The notes beneath the pieces were generated by a model. The model saw only the letters and a list, made by a program, of their open reading frames with translations, made no database searches and was not told the DNA's origin. From UBA1161 sp002311745 (GTDB lineage Bacteria; Planctomycetota; Phycisphaerae; Tepidisphaerales; Tepidisphaeraceae), in assembly GCA_050018415.1 (NCBI GenBank), contig JBEKAB010000007.1, positions 79,304 to 143,303 on the forward strand: 64,000 bases of DNA, given 5' to 3'. Made by a program: the position numbers and the translations under genes. Below, piece by piece: positions 61,882 through 64,000 of the stretch (positions are counted from its first letter, which is position 1; each line of letters begins with the position of its first letter).

Positions 61882-63750
61882 TTAAGGATTGGGAGTCTCG
61901 TCGGGCAGATCGACTTGAACGCTGTCCAGGTCGATCCAGATCTTCCCGCGCCCGTTCATCGTCAGACCCCATTGGATCGATGTGGTTTCCGGCGGAACGT
62001 CGGCGACGGCGCTGTACTGTTGCCAATCACTTGTGCCGACGATCGGACGATGTCCGCGCTGGCCTTCGTTGGTGAGCACTAGGTCCCAAGGTCCGAAAGT
62101 GTCGATCGCAAAGCCGGACCCGCCGGTGACGCCGCTGGATTTCATCCAGGCGGTCACGCGAATCCGATGGCCGAGGAATTTTGCATCGGGGTGCAGTTCG
62201 ACATGTTGATAGCTAGCCCATCCACCGCGGGGGGCGGTCCCGGATTGGAAGCAAGTCGTGGCGTGACCGTCGTGTTGCACGGCGGGATCGGGCGCGGCGG
62301 TGTATCGCTGGGCTATTGGACTGTAAATCTGCCAGTATTGATCGTCCGTCAGCGGAACGTCGCTTCCGACGACCTCAACCCGGAAATCGTCCGTCCAGAT
62401 TTCCCCGGAGCAGAATAAGATCGCGCCCAGAAGGATCTTTGTGGCGTCCTGGGGAATGTCCTGAACGATCTGATATTCCCGCCAGTCGGTGGTGCCGTGG
62501 ATGGGACGCGCGCATACCATTGCGTCGATCGCGCGTATTTCACCACCAGCGCCATAGGCGTGCATCTCCAATCCGGCGCACTCGCGGACGTCGTTGGTCT
62601 TGATCCAGCCGGAGATGCGAATTCGCCTTCCGCGAAATTTATTCAGCGGACTGGCAAACGTTCGCGTCGCGATCATCCTGCCGGGGTTAGTCCAGAAATC
62701 ATATTTGCCGTTCCTGGGAATGTTGGGAATCAGTGACTTGATATGCCCAGCCGGTTTGGAAGCGGGCGTGCGCAAAGTGTGGGGATCGAGTTCATTGAGA
62801 TATGCATCTGCCGGACCTGTGCCCCGGAAAGCATCATTGGGCAAATGAACGACCGGAAATTCAAGGGACTTTAAGATGCGGGTGGGAGCTGTCGCGGGAA
62901 CGGTTGCCGGAGTCGACGGATTGTTGACAGCCATGCCGGCGGCCGGGGCGCCAGTATCGGGCACTGCGGGCACTGAATTGACGGCGACGGCCGCCGCCGT
63001 CGCGACCACAGCCCCCGAGGCGGCGAATCCCAGGATGACTGCTTGAACCTTCGCCCAGAAGAGGGTCTTGATCGTGCAGCGGGCCAGTAGCGGCCCCGCG
63101 CCGCCGGCGGCTTTCCCGATCGTGCCGGAACTGGCCAGTAGCGCCAGACCCGGCGGTGCGGCGTATAGAACCTGGGAGCAGAGACCTTGTTCCAGCGCCG
63201 CTGCGGCGGTGACGATGCCGTGACGCTCTAGCAGGTTTTTAAAGCGGGACAGAGCGCGGGCGATGCGTTTTTGCGCCGCCGGTGGAGAAATATGCAAAGC
63301 CAGGGCGACATCGTTCACGCTTTTGTCCTGCAAATATCGAAGGACTATGGCGCCGCGGTCCCGTTCCCCAAGCCGCGAAAGGAATTCATCAAGGACACCT
63401 TCAATGCGCGCGGCGGTCGGCTCCGCGCCGGTTTGCTCTTGTGCGCTCTTCATGGTCGCGGCCTCTAGTTCGTGACGGCGCCGGCAACGCTCCAAGCGAA
63501 TGGCATTGCACGACGTCCGTCGAGTGGTCTTGACCAGCCATGCGCCTAGCATGGCCGGATGGCGAATGCCCGCCGCCTTGCGGGCCAGAATAATGAAGAC
63601 GGCCTGGGTAACGTCCTCGGCCATGTGAGTGTCGCGCACCTGGCGGCGGGCGGCGGAATAGACCAGATTGATGTGGCGCTGGACCAACTCGGCGAAAGCC
63701 GGCCCGGAGCCGGTTGCGAGATAATCGTGGAGAAGCTCGGCGTCGCTCAT
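61882..63750 (-). CDS. ECF sigma factor fused to a membrane helix and duplicated external domain
   Basis: 622 residues. Sigma-2 at about 14-90 (FAELVQRHINLVYSAARRQV, AEDVTQAVF) and sigma-4 at about 112-172 (ERDRGAIVLRYLQDKSVNDVALAL). A membrane helix lies at 234-258. A Pro/Thr/Ala linker follows, then two copies of a jelly-roll-like module: 370-462 (RGRRIRISGWIKT ... GEIWTDDFRVEV) and 525-615 (GHRIRVTAWMK ... GKIWIDLDSVQV). The architecture suggests the sigma domain is held at the membrane by a sensor that may bind carbohydrate. No anti-sigma gene is adjacent. GEneric promoter signals upstream are weak. Confidence 0.85.
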   Translation of the reverse strand: MSDAELLHDYLATGSGPAFAELVQRHINLVYSAARRQVRDTHMAEDVTQAVFIILARKAAGIRHPAMLGAWLVKTTRRTSCNAIRLERCRRRHELEAATMKSAQEQTGAEPTAARIEGVLDEFLSRLGERDRGAIVLRYLQDKSVNDVALALHISPPAAQKRIARALSRFKNLLERHGIVTAAAALEQGLCSQVLYAAPPGLALLASSGTIGKAAGGAGPLLARCTIKTLFWAKVQAVILGFAASGAVVATAAAVAVNSVPAVPDTGAPAAGMAVNNPSTPATVPATAPTRILKSLEFPVVHLPNDAFRGTGPADAYLNELDPHTLRTPASKPAGHIKSLIPNIPRNGKYDFWTNPGRMIATRTFASPLNKFRGRRIRISGWIKTNDVRECAGLEMHAYGAGGEIRAIDAMVCARPIHGTTDWREYQIVQDIPQDATKILLGAILFCSGEIWTDDFRVEVVGSDVPLTDDQYWQIYSPIAQRYTAAPDPAVQHDGHATTCFQSGTAPRGGWASYQHVELHPDAKFLGHRIRVTAWMKSSGVTGGSGFAIDTFGPWDLVLTNEGQRGHRPIVGTSDWQQYSAVADVPPETTSIQWGLTMNGRGKIWIDLDSVQVDLPDETPNP

Positions 63751-63880
63751 AAGGTAGTGTTCTGAATTGAATGTACCTTGCCGACCGGAAAAAAGGACAC
63801 AAATCCGGTCAAACCCGAAACCCGTCCAAAGACCCGACCAGCTGGTCCTACTCTTAATCTTGCTCTTAATCTTAGAGCTT

Positions 63881-64000
63881 CTAAAAATGGCCTATTGAAC
63901 TATGGAGGCGACGCCAGCACATCATCGCACAACCAATGGTCATGAATGCCTCGTGGATGTCGTCGCGTTTGTCGAAGCGCGTCCGCAGTCGACGGAATTG
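63881..64000 (-). mobile_element. 3' end of an IS5-family transposase (partial, runs off the window)
   Basis: Read on the minus strand from the right edge, the last 39 residues include FRRLRTRFDKRDDIHEAF and AMMCWRRL, typical of an IS5-group DDE transposase C-terminus. The stop TAG is at 63883-63881. GAGCTTCTAAAAATGGCC next to it may be the terminal repeat. The upstream neighbour sequence has repeated CTTAATCTT words (63850-63873). Confidence 0.72.

Overview
This is a GC-rich (mid-60s percent by eye) bacterial chromosome segment with no plasmid or phage backbone. Gene content suggests Planctomycetota, probably a Phycisphaerae-like lineage. Pointers are a secreted GH28 protein with a PEP-CTERM tail, a DksA-like protein with a degenerate zinc finger, a PheT lacking the N-terminal tRNA-binding OB domain, a membrane-tethered ECF sigma factor, ExbB/ExbD clusters and many large secreted TPR proteins. 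The taxonomic call is an inference; no 16S or ribosomal operon is present.

Layout. 1-5.1 kb: end of an unknown gene, a lipoprotein GH10 xylanase, a GT39-like membrane glycosyltransferase, a decayed toxin-antitoxin pair and an AT-richer orphan membrane protein. 5.2-12.3 kb: tRNA-Glu, pheT, a dksA-like gene, lspA, ribD and a class V aminotransferase. 12.4-17.2 kb: a TPR metalloprotease, a GH28 pectinase and a MazG-like hydrolase. 17.4-23.1 kb: a three-gene ABC export module. 23.2-29.9 kb: gdhA, a P-type Mg2+ ATPase and a large membrane protein. 30.2-39.4 kb (minus strand): alaS, rpmF, plsX, fabH, fabD, fabG, acpP, fabF and fliN, i.e. the classical fatty-acid operon with a flagellar switch gene at its end. 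39.5-45.2 kb: an aminotransferase, then LptF / GT39 / LptG. 45.3-47.8 kb: a possible structured RNA with a strong terminator, a Sua5-phosphatase fusion, rpiB and a REP-associated transposase. 47.8-53.8 kb: a vWA / ExbB / ExbD / ExbD / TPR operon. 54-61 kb (minus strand): an OGT-like transferase, ftsY, nusB, ribH, a quinone reductase and an EF-G-like GTPase. 61-64 kb: a ThuA protein, an ECF sigma factor with an external sensor-like region, and the end of an IS5-type element.

How genes work together. The minus-strand fab block makes fatty acids (FabD/FabH/FabG/FabF/ACP) and feeds PlsX for phospholipid. The two LptF/G permeases with an embedded GT39 enzyme point to export and modification of a lipopolysaccharide-like glycolipid. 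GH10 and GH28 enzymes indicate plant polysaccharide use. RibD and RibH belong to riboflavin synthesis; NusB, FtsY, AlaS, PheT, L32 and EF-G serve expression and secretion.

The most striking non-coding feature is a dense set of short intergenic repeats. (i) Seven or more arrays of the word CGAATGA, each followed by its reverse complement, sit between genes. (ii) Four other word families have the same mirrored layout. (iii) A roughly 173-bp TA-flanked inverted-repeat element occurs twice with a REP palindrome pair in its core, and the same palindromes flank a RAYT-type transposase gene. Several of these repeats form or abut stop codons of real genes.
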